58,510 bases of DNA. Origin: an uncultured Verrucomicrobiota bacterium (GTDB lineage Bacteria; Verrucomicrobiota; Kiritimatiellia; RFP12; UBA1067). Positions 36,657-43,969 of the stretch are shown one piece after another (position 1 is the first letter of the stretch; each line of letters opens with the position of its first letter). The notes beneath the pieces are model-generated. The model made no database searches. It was not told where the DNA came from and was given only the letters and a program-made list of their open reading frames with translations. The stretch lies in NCBI GenBank assembly GCA_945834475.1, contig CAMAHK010000005.1:1-58510 (forward strand), given 5' to 3'. The translations under genes were made by a program, and so were the position numbers.

Positions 36657-37973
36657 CTACATGTCTTCTATCGAATATCCTGCGAACGCCGGCACATAGT
36701 CGGCATATTTCGGAGTAGCTCGCAGAAAGGCCTGTGCACGCGTCTTAAGAACCTGCGGATTGATCTTCTCGGGATTGCGCTTCACTTCGGCAAAGAGGAT
36801 TCGCTTCTCGAGATCGTCGACGGCCACGATGTCGATTTCATTCTCGCCCTTACGGTCATACCAGTTGCCGATCGCCGTCCATTTGCCCGATTCCGCGAGC
36901 TTCATGCGAAAATACTGCTCAAGGGCAATTCCCGAGAAGACGGGATAGTCCCGCAGGATCAGACTCCGCAGCCGATCGTAGGCCTTGAGTTCAAGTGCCG
37001 ACTGATAACGATAGACAAAACGAAACCAAAAGCGGAGAAAGCAATCGTCAATCTGATAAAGCATATTCCGGCGCGACGCATCGCTTCCGAAGGGCGTCTT
37101 CTTGGCAACAACCGAATAGTCATCGCAAAGCTTCGTCAAATATCCCCCGACATCACTGCCGATGACATTCTCGATTTCGCTTCGGCTTGTCCGCCCGGAG
37201 GCAATGAGCGAAAGGATTGAAAAATAGGTCCCGTAATCCTTGCGGAACTCTTCGACCAGCAGAACCTTTCCCTCATTGAGAATCGGCGACGATTCTGAAA
37301 TCAAGGAGCCAACCATGTCCTCCAGTGAAAATGCAGCTGCATCCACAAGCTGCTCCACATACTTCGCAACGCCACCCGTAAAAGTCCACAGCGCCAACAA
37401 GGTCTCCGGATCGCGTCCGACGCCATGCTCCTTCAGGATTGTCTTTAACGTCGCAGTCGTGAACGGATTCAATCGAAAATCGCCCGTCGAACGGCCGTAA
37501 AGCGGCTGGTCAGCCGCGAAAATCTGTTCCATCAGGCGATTGATACTTCCGCAGACAACGAGATTGAGACGCGATTTCCCCTTGTAAAGATCCCAATCAC
37601 GCTGCATCGTGCTGTAAATGGACGGATTAACCCGAAGGAACTCCTGAAACTCGTCGATGACGAGCGTAAAGTGTTCCCGCACGGAAAGTTCCATCAAATA
37701 CCGAAACAAAGCTTCAACCGTCGCAATCTGCCCGGGAAGCGAAATTCCGAAATAGCGTTCGACCTCAGCCTGGAAATCAAGACACAAATCGGCTTCGTTC
37801 TTGCGTGCGACAAAGAAATAAAGATAATCACCTCCGCGATAGGCTTTCTCGAGCAGCGATGTCTTACCGACGCGCCGACGCCCCTTGAGAATCGTAAAAC
37901 AAGCGCGTTTCTTCGCCTTTTCCTGCACCTCTTCCAAAAACAGGATTTCTTTCTCGCGGTCGTAGAACTTCAT
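36657..37973 (-). CDS. AAA ATPase with DUF234-type C-terminus (second copy)
   Basis: A 438-residue paralogue of the ATPase at 33771: Walker A KGRRRVGKTSLLEK, Walker B LVIDEFQEFL, CGSINRLMEQI, LWTFTGGVAKYV, a winged-helix region, and the C-terminal nuclease-like ENEIDIVAVDD / LFAEVKRNPEKI. Both copies have FRFWFRF and YDRKGENEID or WDRKGENEID. The 5' flank carries nested inverted repeats (37982-38018) that look like an operator. The two copies bracket the damaged heparinase gene. Biological role unknown. Confidence 0.85.
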   Translation of the reverse strand: MKFYDREKEILFLEEVQEKAKKRACFTILKGRRRVGKTSLLEKAYRGGDYLYFFVARKNEADLCLDFQAEVERYFGISLPGQIATVEALFRYLMELSVREHFTLVIDEFQEFLRVNPSIYSTMQRDWDLYKGKSRLNLVVCGSINRLMEQIFAADQPLYGRSTGDFRLNPFTTATLKTILKEHGVGRDPETLLALWTFTGGVAKYVEQLVDAAAFSLEDMVGSLISESSPILNEGKVLLVEEFRKDYGTYFSILSLIASGRTSRSEIENVIGSDVGGYLTKLCDDYSVVAKKTPFGSDASRRNMLYQIDDCFLRFWFRFVYRYQSALELKAYDRLRSLILRDYPVFSGIALEQYFRMKLAESGKWTAIGNWYDRKGENEIDIVAVDDLEKRILFAEVKRNPEKINPQVLKTRAQAFLRATPKYADYVPAFAGYSIEDM

Positions 37974-37981
37974 AACACTCC

Positions 37982-38018
37982 GTTTCGTAAACCACCATTT
38001 ACGAAACCGTGGTTTACG
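37982..38018. promoter_or_regulatory. nested inverted repeats upstream of the second ATPase gene
   Basis: GTTTCGTAAA (37982-37991) is inverted at 37998-38007 (TTTACGAAAC). CGTAAACCAC (37986-37995) is inverted at 38009-38018 (GTGGTTTACG). A further AGTTTAT copy follows near 38026. Such overlapping 10-bp palindromes, starting 8 bases before the ATG, fit an operator for autorepression. Confidence 0.6.
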
Positions 38019-38051
38019 GAACAGTAGTTTATCAAAACACCCTGCCGCACG

Positions 38052-38334
38052 TCAAGACGACGGCGAACGCGGGAACGCGATCTTGTTTTCGCCCGGCACG
38101 AGCGGCGTACGACGAGAGCCCCAGACGAAAGTTCCCGGGAGGCCTTCCGGCAGCGTCACCACGCCGTGGGGACCCTTCTGGCCGAAGGTCAGGTCGAGCT
38201 TGACGAGTCCCTTCGGAGTCGGGGTCGTCGCGACGATTGTTTTGAGCGATCCCGGCTGCGACGCGATAGAGCCCCGCCAACCGCCGCCGCCAGGCCCGGA
38301 ATTTTTGCTCATAGACGTAAAGGATTGTCGTCAT
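38052..38334 (-). pseudogene. scar joining a XylR regulator start to an alpha-L-rhamnosidase end
   Basis: From the ATG at 38334 the frame reads TTILYVYEQKFRAWRRRLAG, then LYRVA, the same opening as the XylR regulator at 32907. Around 38250 that homology stops. In another frame the text continues SLKTIVATTPTPKGLVKLDL, then VTLPEGLPGTFVW and PGENKI. This is like the last strands of a GH78-type rhamnosidase, ending at 38052. Two genes were fused out of frame by a deletion. Confidence 0.6.
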
Positions 38335-38339
38335 TGCGC

Positions 38340-39446
38340 TTACTCGACGCCGAACTTCTCGGCCATGTCGGCGCCAACAGCCTCCCACCGCCAGCCGGTT
38401 GCCAGAGGATTGCTTTCGTCGTTCACGTCGTCCACGAACGCCGTCACCGTCGCACGGTTCGCGATCATCGTCGGCGCAACGTGGATCTCCTCGGCCCTTA
38501 CATTCAGCCAGTCAAGCGCCGCATCTGCTGCGTCCAGAACCTCGCTGATGTAGCGGCGATGCGGATTTTCGGGACATTCCTCCGCGGGCAGGGCCTCGGC
38601 CGCCGCAATCGCCGCCGCGTAACGGGACTTCACAAGCGCACCCTGTCCGTGACTCAGCCGATGCCGGAGCCGCTGCGCATCGCGCGTCTCGGCGAGGAAG
38701 ACGAGCGACTCGTCCTCCCCCAGCCAATTGCGCAGCAGGTCCCATTCTTTCGCCAGCTCTTCGCGCGCCGCAGCCAAGGACTTCAGGACGGCCAACCCAT
38801 GCGCATCGAGCCGCGCCCGGCGGAGTCGGATTTTCTTCCAGCCCTCTTCGGGATCGTAGTCCGCATAGAGCTCCGGATCATCGTACTTCCCAAGCTCTTC
38901 CTCAAGCCACGCCCGCGTGCCGAGTCCGTCCGTCCGCTTTAAGAGCTCCTCGCGCAACGCCGGCAGGTAACGAACGTCATCGAGCGCGTAGCGGACTTGC
39001 GCCTCGGAGAGCGGACGCTGCGTCCAGTCCGTGCACGTCTCGGTCTTGGGAAGCCCAACATCCAGCGCCTCAAAGAGAAGCTTCTGTAGCCCAATGCCCT
39101 GCGGGAATCCCGCGAACGCCGCCGCCAGCTGTGTGTCGAAGACATTCTGCGGCAACGCGCCGCAGTAATGATGAAGGTGCTGCAAATCCTGCCGCGCATC
39201 GTGCAGGATCTTGACGACGCTTGGATCGGCGATCAGTTCCGCGAGCGGGGCGGGATCGAACCCCTGCATCACGTCCACCGCCCAACTGGCCTCTCCGCCG
39301 CAGCCCATCTGCACAATGCCCAGGCGCGGACGATAGGTGCTTCGCCAAACAAACTCCGTATCCAGCGCGAGAATCCCCGACGCCCGGACCTGTTCGCAAG
39401 CCGCCGTCAGTTCCGGTAAGGTACGAATCAATTCTTTCATGTTCAT
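38340..39446 (-). CDS. rnd: ribonuclease D
   Basis: A 368-residue 3'-5' exoribonuclease trimming tRNA and other RNA 3' ends. The DEDDy residues are visible: LDTEFVW (Exo I), ILHDARQDLQHL (Exo II), and YALDDVRYL (Exo III, Tyr and Asp). Helical HRDC-like domains follow. The ATG at 39446 overlaps the stop of the hemC-cobA-hemD gene (ATGA), so the two are translationally coupled; a second ATG two codons later is possible. It ends 5 bases before the XylR-GH78 scar. Confidence 0.93.
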   Translation of the reverse strand: MNMKELIRTLPELTAACEQVRASGILALDTEFVWRSTYRPRLGIVQMGCGGEASWAVDVMQGFDPAPLAELIADPSVVKILHDARQDLQHLHHYCGALPQNVFDTQLAAAFAGFPQGIGLQKLLFEALDVGLPKTETCTDWTQRPLSEAQVRYALDDVRYLPALREELLKRTDGLGTRAWLEEELGKYDDPELYADYDPEEGWKKIRLRRARLDAHGLAVLKSLAAAREELAKEWDLLRNWLGEDESLVFLAETRDAQRLRHRLSHGQGALVKSRYAAAIAAAEALPAEECPENPHRRYISEVLDAADAALDWLNVRAEEIHVAPTMIANRATVTAFVDDVNDESNPLATGWRWEAVGADMAEKFGVE

Positions 39447-41515
39447 TTCACATTGATGCGCCGACGACACGACGGCGATGTCCAGTATATCTCGTCAAAC
39501 GCGCCCGCCTCCACCGGCGGCGCGTCGACCGGATCATTGACATAATTGGCGATGGCCGCGTAGCGACAACGCTCACCGAGCGCCGCCAGCGAATCAGGCA
39601 CCCCCTCGGGCAAAAGCCGAAGAACGGAATCTGTCGGATGCACCACCGCCGCGAGTTCACAAAGGAGTGTCGCCGAGTTCGCAGCGGACGCGACAAGCGC
39701 AATCGTAAAGCCCAGGTGCTCCGCCGCAGCTGCCGTCGTTGGACCAATCGCCGCGACCTTCGGCTTTGCCGCGCACGAGAGCAGTTCAGCATCGAGCGCC
39801 CGCAGCGCGTTCGCACTCGTCGCGACGAGCCAGTCCGCCGCCACGAACTGCGCGACCGTCACTGCGCCCGGCAAGGGACGGATCCGACCGACGGTCACCT
39901 CGGTGACGTCCGCGCCAGCCGCTCGCAGCCGTTCGGCCAATGCCGAGGGCGCGCCCCCCACCTTCGCAACAAGACAGCGCCGCCCGAAGGCGACGACGTC
40001 TCCGACAACAACGACCGCAGGCGCGGCGAATCCAGCCTCCGTCGCCGCCGCGGCGATCGTCTCCAACGGACCGCGCACCTCGCGCTGTGCTGCGGTCGTC
40101 CCCTCGGCGATCACGGCCGCGGGGGTTGACGGTGCGCGTCCCGCGGCGATAAGCCCGGACGCGATCTCGGCGAGCTGCGCGAAGCCCATCAGAAAGACGA
40201 GCGTCGTCTTCGGATCGCGCATCGATGCGTAATCCAGGTCGGTCGCCGAAAAATTCGCCCCGTGCGCCGTGATCACGCGAAACGACGTCGCGACGCCACG
40301 ATGCGTGACCGGAATCCCCGCCGCCTCGGGAACGGCCACCGCCGAAGTCACGCCCGGAATCGTCTCACAGGCGATCCCGTGTTCGCGCAGATACGCGATC
40401 TCCTCGCCGCCGCGTCCAAAGACAAACGCGTCCCCACCCTTCAGCCGCACGACTCGCCGATGGCGCGAGGCAAGTTGGGCGAGAAGCGCATTGATGTCGT
40501 CTTGCGAGGCGGAGTTGGAGAGTGGTGTTTTTCCGACGTTGTGGAGTTCGCAGGTCGGCGAGGCTTCCTTGAGGAGTTCCTTGGAAACGAGACGGTCGTA
40601 GACGATGGCGTCGGCCGCACGAATGGCCGCGAGTCCCTTCACCGTGATCAGCCCAGGATCGCCCGGACCCGCACCGACGAGCGTCACCTTAGGTGGCTCG
40701 GTCTTTTCGAAGAAACTCGTGAGGCGCAGTTCGCCGTCCTCAAGCGTCGCATACGCGGCGACCGCATCACGACACGTCGCGCCCGTCGTGCGGAGATACG
40801 CGCGCTCGGCCTGCGCCACCCGCTCGGCCGCGTCGTCGCCGAGCGCATCGATCTTTGCCTTGAGTTCGGCGTCGGACGCACGCACCTCAATCGCGAGCTG
40901 TCCCTGATTCGGCGCGGGAATCATCCACATCGGATCAAGCCGCTCCGTGATGACGTCGCTCCGCCCAAGCCGGTCCAGTCCCGCACAGGCGAGGACGAGG
41001 GCGTCAAGAGGTTGAGGTTGGAGGTTGAGGTTGACGACGGTGGAGTTGAAGAGTTTTTTAAGCCGCGTGTCGACATTGCCGCGGATGGGGACGAATTTGA
41101 GGTCGGGACGCCGCTCGCGGAGGAAGTGCGTGCGCCGAACGCTCCCCGTCGCGACGACTGCGCCACGCGGCAGTTCGTCGAGCGTCTTCCCCTCGCGCGA
41201 GACGAGCGCATCGCGCGGATCAGCGCGTGTCCACGCCTTTGCGAGAACGAGTCCCTCGGGCTCCGCCGCCGGAAGGTCTTTCATGCTGTGGACGAGCAAG
41301 TCGACTTCGCCCGCGAGAAGCCGGTCCTCAAGATCGCGCACGAACGCCCCCGCGCCGAGCGCCTCCAGCGGTTTCGTCTGATCGCGATCGCCGCGAGACG
41401 AGAGAACGACGATCTCGAACGAATCCCCCGGATACGCCGCCGCGAGCCGCGTCTTCACAAACTCGGCCTGAATAAGCGCCAGCTGCGATCCCCGACTGCC
41501 GATCTTATAATGCAT
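39443..41515 (-). CDS. HemC-CobA-HemD trifunctional fusion
   Basis: A 690-residue protein. Residues 1-275 are hydroxymethylbilane synthase (YKIGSRGSQLALIQAEFVKT, VHSMKDLPA, GSVRRTHFLRERRPDL, and the dipyrromethane Cys in TTGATCRDAVA). Residues 280-525 are uroporphyrinogen-III methyltransferase (VGAGPGDPGLITVKG, VRLKGGDAFVFGRGGEE, VPEAAGIPVTHRG). The C-terminal 160 residues are uroporphyrinogen-III synthase (weakly conserved, ATSANALRALDAEL). It takes porphobilinogen through uroporphyrinogen III to precorrin-2. A low-complexity insert VNLNLQPQPLD sits in the HemC part. The start 41515 has GGAGG nine bases ahead. Confidence 0.9.
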   Translation of the reverse strand: MHYKIGSRGSQLALIQAEFVKTRLAAAYPGDSFEIVVLSSRGDRDQTKPLEALGAGAFVRDLEDRLLAGEVDLLVHSMKDLPAAEPEGLVLAKAWTRADPRDALVSREGKTLDELPRGAVVATGSVRRTHFLRERRPDLKFVPIRGNVDTRLKKLFNSTVVNLNLQPQPLDALVLACAGLDRLGRSDVITERLDPMWMIPAPNQGQLAIEVRASDAELKAKIDALGDDAAERVAQAERAYLRTTGATCRDAVAAYATLEDGELRLTSFFEKTEPPKVTLVGAGPGDPGLITVKGLAAIRAADAIVYDRLVSKELLKEASPTCELHNVGKTPLSNSASQDDINALLAQLASRHRRVVRLKGGDAFVFGRGGEEIAYLREHGIACETIPGVTSAVAVPEAAGIPVTHRGVATSFRVITAHGANFSATDLDYASMRDPKTTLVFLMGFAQLAEIASGLIAAGRAPSTPAAVIAEGTTAAQREVRGPLETIAAAATEAGFAAPAVVVVGDVVAFGRRCLVAKVGGAPSALAERLRAAGADVTEVTVGRIRPLPGAVTVAQFVAADWLVATSANALRALDAELLSCAAKPKVAAIGPTTAAAAEHLGFTIALVASAANSATLLCELAAVVHPTDSVLRLLPEGVPDSLAALGERCRYAAIANYVNDPVDAPPVEAGAFDEIYWTSPSCRRRINVK

Positions 41516-41621
41516 TGAGCCACGCCTCCGTTTTAGCGACCGTCCCGTCCACAAACCGCATCTCCAGCCGCATAACCTCATCCGGCTGGCAAACGACAAT
41601 CTGATTTTCGTTCTCTTTCAT
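41505..41621 (-). pseudogene. 38-codon scrap: RhuM-like start joined to a HemA-like end
   Basis: ATG at 41621 opens NQIVVCQPDEVMRLEMRFVD, like the N-terminus of RhuM/Fic-associated virulence proteins (which continue ETVWLTQ). After GTV it reads AKTEAWLNAL and stops, overlapping the hemC start. The true HemA at 47480 ends VAKTEAWLKALSRA. So the last part is the old hemA-hemC junction, now 6 kb from hemA. It also supplies the ribosome site of hemC. Confidence 0.65.
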
Positions 41622-41632
41622 CACCACGGGAA

Positions 41633-41641
41633 ATTATACCA
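41633..41641 (-). promoter_or_regulatory. extended -10 promoter (TGGTATAAT) now driving hemC-cobA-hemD and rnd
   Basis: TGGTATAAT on minus, just before the RhuM-like scrap. It probably came with the RhuM gene and now serves the separated heme genes. Confidence 0.65.
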
Positions 41642-42152
41642 AAATTGCCCGTTTAACACCTGACCAGCGCGTGCACTTAAACTCCATTCGGTAATAATTT
41701 TCATTCGGCAAATCATTGAATTATTGGAAAACAACCCTCCTAATGTATATATATACTTGAGTAGCCCCCTTAGTAGTCTCATAAATGCGTAGTTTCACAA
41801 TCGAATATGGTGTTATCCCGGTTCGGCTTGAGGCAATACCAGGTCGAGTCTGTAATCGACATGTCGCAACGAATGGGACAACTTGGAGGTTTTCTCTACT
41901 ATGCGCTCGCAAGCGGTCTGAAACGAGTTTTTGCGCGCGGCGGAGGGAGGAAAGTCATGATGCCTGAAGAAACCGAGGTTGAGGATAGACAGATGCTGCT
42001 AAACCTCGATCTGTCGGGGTGAGATCAGTCTTTGCAGACTCCATAAGACGCCAAGTCCCATAAACGGGCCTCTCAGAGACGGCCAAAAACCGCTTCGTCG
42101 CGAAGTGGCTCGCTAGCGTTCGAAACAATGGGGGGAACTTCAGTCCGCCCTC
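41642..42152. other. 510-bp stretch without a recognised gene
   Basis: AT-rich start with TATATATATA near 41745, then an open frame at 41807-42022 (+), MVLSRFGLRQYQVESVIDMS and on, 71 codons, not recognised. Within it GGAGGGAGG precedes ATGATG at 41958, which could start a 21-codon peptide. Two short hairpins lie near 42065-42115. It is probably decayed mobile DNA at the island edge. Confidence 0.4.
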
Positions 42153-42181
42153 TTGGAATTCCGTACACGATATGGTACACT
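42153..42181 (+). promoter_or_regulatory. promoter/operator of the Phd-RelE toxin-antitoxin pair
   Basis: TTGGAA and TACACT with a 17-bp spacer; TGG precedes the -10. CGTACAC and GGTACAC repeats overlap it and could bind the antitoxin for autoregulation. Confidence 0.55.
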
Positions 42182-42207
42182 ATCGAGCACACGAAGGAGA
42201 ATCTCCC

Positions 42208-42543
42208 ATGACAGCAACAGCACCCCGAATGAGCGAAGACGTCCTTTCATTCTCAACGTACCGACGCACCTTGGCGGACTGCATCAACCGCACAGAACGC
42301 ACGCGGCGCCCGCTCTTCGTCACCCAGAACGGTCATGTCACAACTGTCGTCATGAACATTCGTGAATACGAAGCCGAGCAAGACGAACTCGCGCGATGGC
42401 GCGAACGCGAACAACTTTCACGCGATGTCGAGATTTCCCGGCGCGAATTCGCCGAGGGCAAAGGCATCCCACACAAGCAAGTCACGCAGGAAATGAATGA
42501 GATGATTCGCGGATGGATGCGCGAAGAAGGCCACCAATCATGA
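42208..42543 (+). CDS. Phd/YefM-family antitoxin
   Basis: A 111-residue antitoxin. Residues 12-60 are the Phd/YefM DNA-binding fold (VLSFSTYRRTLADCINRTER, then RPLFVTQNGHVTTVVMNIREYE). The rest is a long charged helix (DELARWREREQLSRDVEISR) that would wrap and neutralise the toxin. GAAGGAGA precedes the ATG. Its stop overlaps the toxin start by 4 bases. Confidence 0.88.
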   Translation: MTATAPRMSEDVLSFSTYRRTLADCINRTERTRRPLFVTQNGHVTTVVMNIREYEAEQDELARWREREQLSRDVEISRREFAEGKGIPHKQVTQEMNEMIRGWMREEGHQS

Positions 42544-42860
42544 CCGCCTGGTCGCCCCACGCCAAAGAATTGTTGCGCAGCATCCTTGCGACGATTCGCT
42601 TTGAACAATCCGCGGAAGACGCATTTCGCTGGAATGGTAAAATCGCCAAGGCCGTCGAGACACTAGACGACTTTCCCCTAAACGGCCGCAATATTCCAGT
42701 TGCATGCTTCACCACCATCCCCGAAAACCTTGACAACCTCCGCCAGACATTCTGCCTACCGTATCGCATTGTCTACGAAGTTGTCGAGAACGAAGTGCGC
42801 GTTCTCTCCATTCGCCATTCGCGAATGCTCGTCTCATCCGACGACACTATCTGGAACTAA
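42540..42860 (+). CDS. RelE/ParE-family toxin
   Basis: A 106-residue protein of the RelE/ParE superfamily: WSPHAKELLRSILATIRFEQ, then GRNIPVACFTTIPENLDNLR, FCLPYRIVYEVVENEVRVLS and IRHSRML. RelE members cut mRNA in the ribosome; ParE members poison gyrase. The YRIVYEV...VRVLSIRHSRR-like tail fits either. It is coupled by ATGA to its antitoxin on the plus strand, opposite to the neighbouring genes, as expected for a self-contained module. Confidence 0.88.
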   Translation: MTAWSPHAKELLRSILATIRFEQSAEDAFRWNGKIAKAVETLDDFPLNGRNIPVACFTTIPENLDNLRQTFCLPYRIVYEVVENEVRVLSIRHSRMLVSSDDTIWN

Positions 42861-42914
42861 ACGATCCCCGAGCAACATCCATCTTTCACGCGCACAACGC
42901 CCACCCCAACGGGG

Positions 42915-42936
42915 GACGCGACACTCCTGTCGCGTC
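42915..42936. repeat. small palindromic repeat with CTCC loop (second copy)
   Basis: GACGCGACA, loop CTCC, TGTCGCGTC: a 9-bp perfect stem preceded by CCAACGGGG, as at 832-853. The arms differ from that copy but stay complementary. It lies between the toxin gene and a convergent SUMF1 gene; a broken copy (GGGACGCGA) follows at 42965. Confidence 0.6.
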
Positions 42937-42975
42937 GCAGTCAAAACACAACACCCGCAAAGCGGGACGCGATAT

Positions 42976-43806
42976 TCATTCTTGTGAAACCGCAACACGG
43001 AAACCTAAATCGCATGCACTAGAATTTGGGAGTCCTCTATTGCGAGCCGCAGAGCGACTATAGAAGCTATTACCACTCCAGCCACCACCACGAAAAACTC
43101 GAAAATCGCCAGTTGAGCATCCCATGCGGTCAATTATTTCTTCTCCTAAACAATCCTCATAACAATCCTGACACCACTCCCAGACATTACCATGCATATC
43201 ATAAATCCCCCAGGCATTAGCACTTTTACATCCAACACAATGAGTCACACTTCCCGAATCCTCAGAACACCACCCCATTTCATCTATCTTTCCCGTCCCC
43301 GCATACGGTCCAGATGAACCTGCCCGACACGCATACTCCCATTCGCTCTCTGTCGGCAAGCGAAAGCCTGTTCCCGCCTTAGATAAGAAGTCCTGACAGG
43401 CACTCCAGGAAACTCTCTCAACGGGGAGAGAATCACCCTTGAAATTTGAAGGATTGTCTTTCATTACACTCCGCCACTGCGCCTGAGTAACCTCATACTT
43501 GCCAATCCAGAACCCCTTCGTCACTCTCACTCGATGCAAACTCTCGTTTTCACCACGGCCAGCTTCCAGCATCGGGCTACCCATATAGAACTCGCCTGGC
43601 GGACAATAAACAAGTTCTAATTTCTCTCCACCCGGCAGTTTAACTATCTTTACCACTCCCGTCGAGGCACAACACATTTCTTCGTGCAGCCTGGAGGTCG
43701 GCGTTTCCCTTTTCTCTGGCATCTCATCAGCTTTACGATGCTCCGAACAGCCGTTGCAAAGAAAGATCAGGAGTCCCACCATACAAAGGCCACCCAAAAG
43801 ATTCAT
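42976..43806 (-). CDS. SUMF1-domain lipoprotein (formylglycine-enzyme fold)
   Basis: A 276-residue exported protein. The N-terminus (CMVGLLIFLCNGC) has a lipobox-like end, then about 40 charged residues. From residue 55 on is a SUMF1/FGE fold: LVYCPPGEFYMGSPM, FWIGKYEVTQAQWRSVMKDN, LPTESEWEYACRAG, NAWGIYDMHGNVWEWCQDCY, VFRGGGWSGNSF and a final GFRVAVSQE. The Cys pair used by true FGE in the GGSW region is absent, so oxidation of sulfatases is unlikely; a binding role is more likely. It is the third gene of the island operon. Confidence 0.85.
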   Translation of the reverse strand: MNLLGGLCMVGLLIFLCNGCSEHRKADEMPEKRETPTSRLHEEMCCASTGVVKIVKLPGGEKLELVYCPPGEFYMGSPMLEAGRGENESLHRVRVTKGFWIGKYEVTQAQWRSVMKDNPSNFKGDSLPVERVSWSACQDFLSKAGTGFRLPTESEWEYACRAGSSGPYAGTGKIDEMGWCSEDSGSVTHCVGCKSANAWGIYDMHGNVWEWCQDCYEDCLGEEIIDRMGCSTGDFRVFRGGGWSGNSFYSRSAARNRGLPNSSACDLGFRVAVSQE

Positions 43807-43969
43807 GGCACGGCCTCAACTTTGTGCGTTTTCAATTATCATTTAAAGCAAACCTCCATATCCCCTCGACCAAATACAACTTTACTTTGCGACAAGATTG
43901 AGCAGACAAGATTCACTGGGTTCGCAATCATCATAATTCAGGAAAATCAGACATCTCTTATGAGATAGT

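Noticed and set aside
41941..41965. GGAGGGAGGAAAGTC, like the conserved 5' part of RNase P RNA
   Set aside because: The following bases do not match the P4 consensus and no 3' partner (ACAGAA...GGCTTAT) follows; more likely a strong ribosome site before ATGATG.
41642..42976. Search for a reverse transcriptase or template repeat for the SUMF1 genes
   Set aside because: No YxDD-type protein and no near-copy of the SUMF1 ends was found in the window on either strand.
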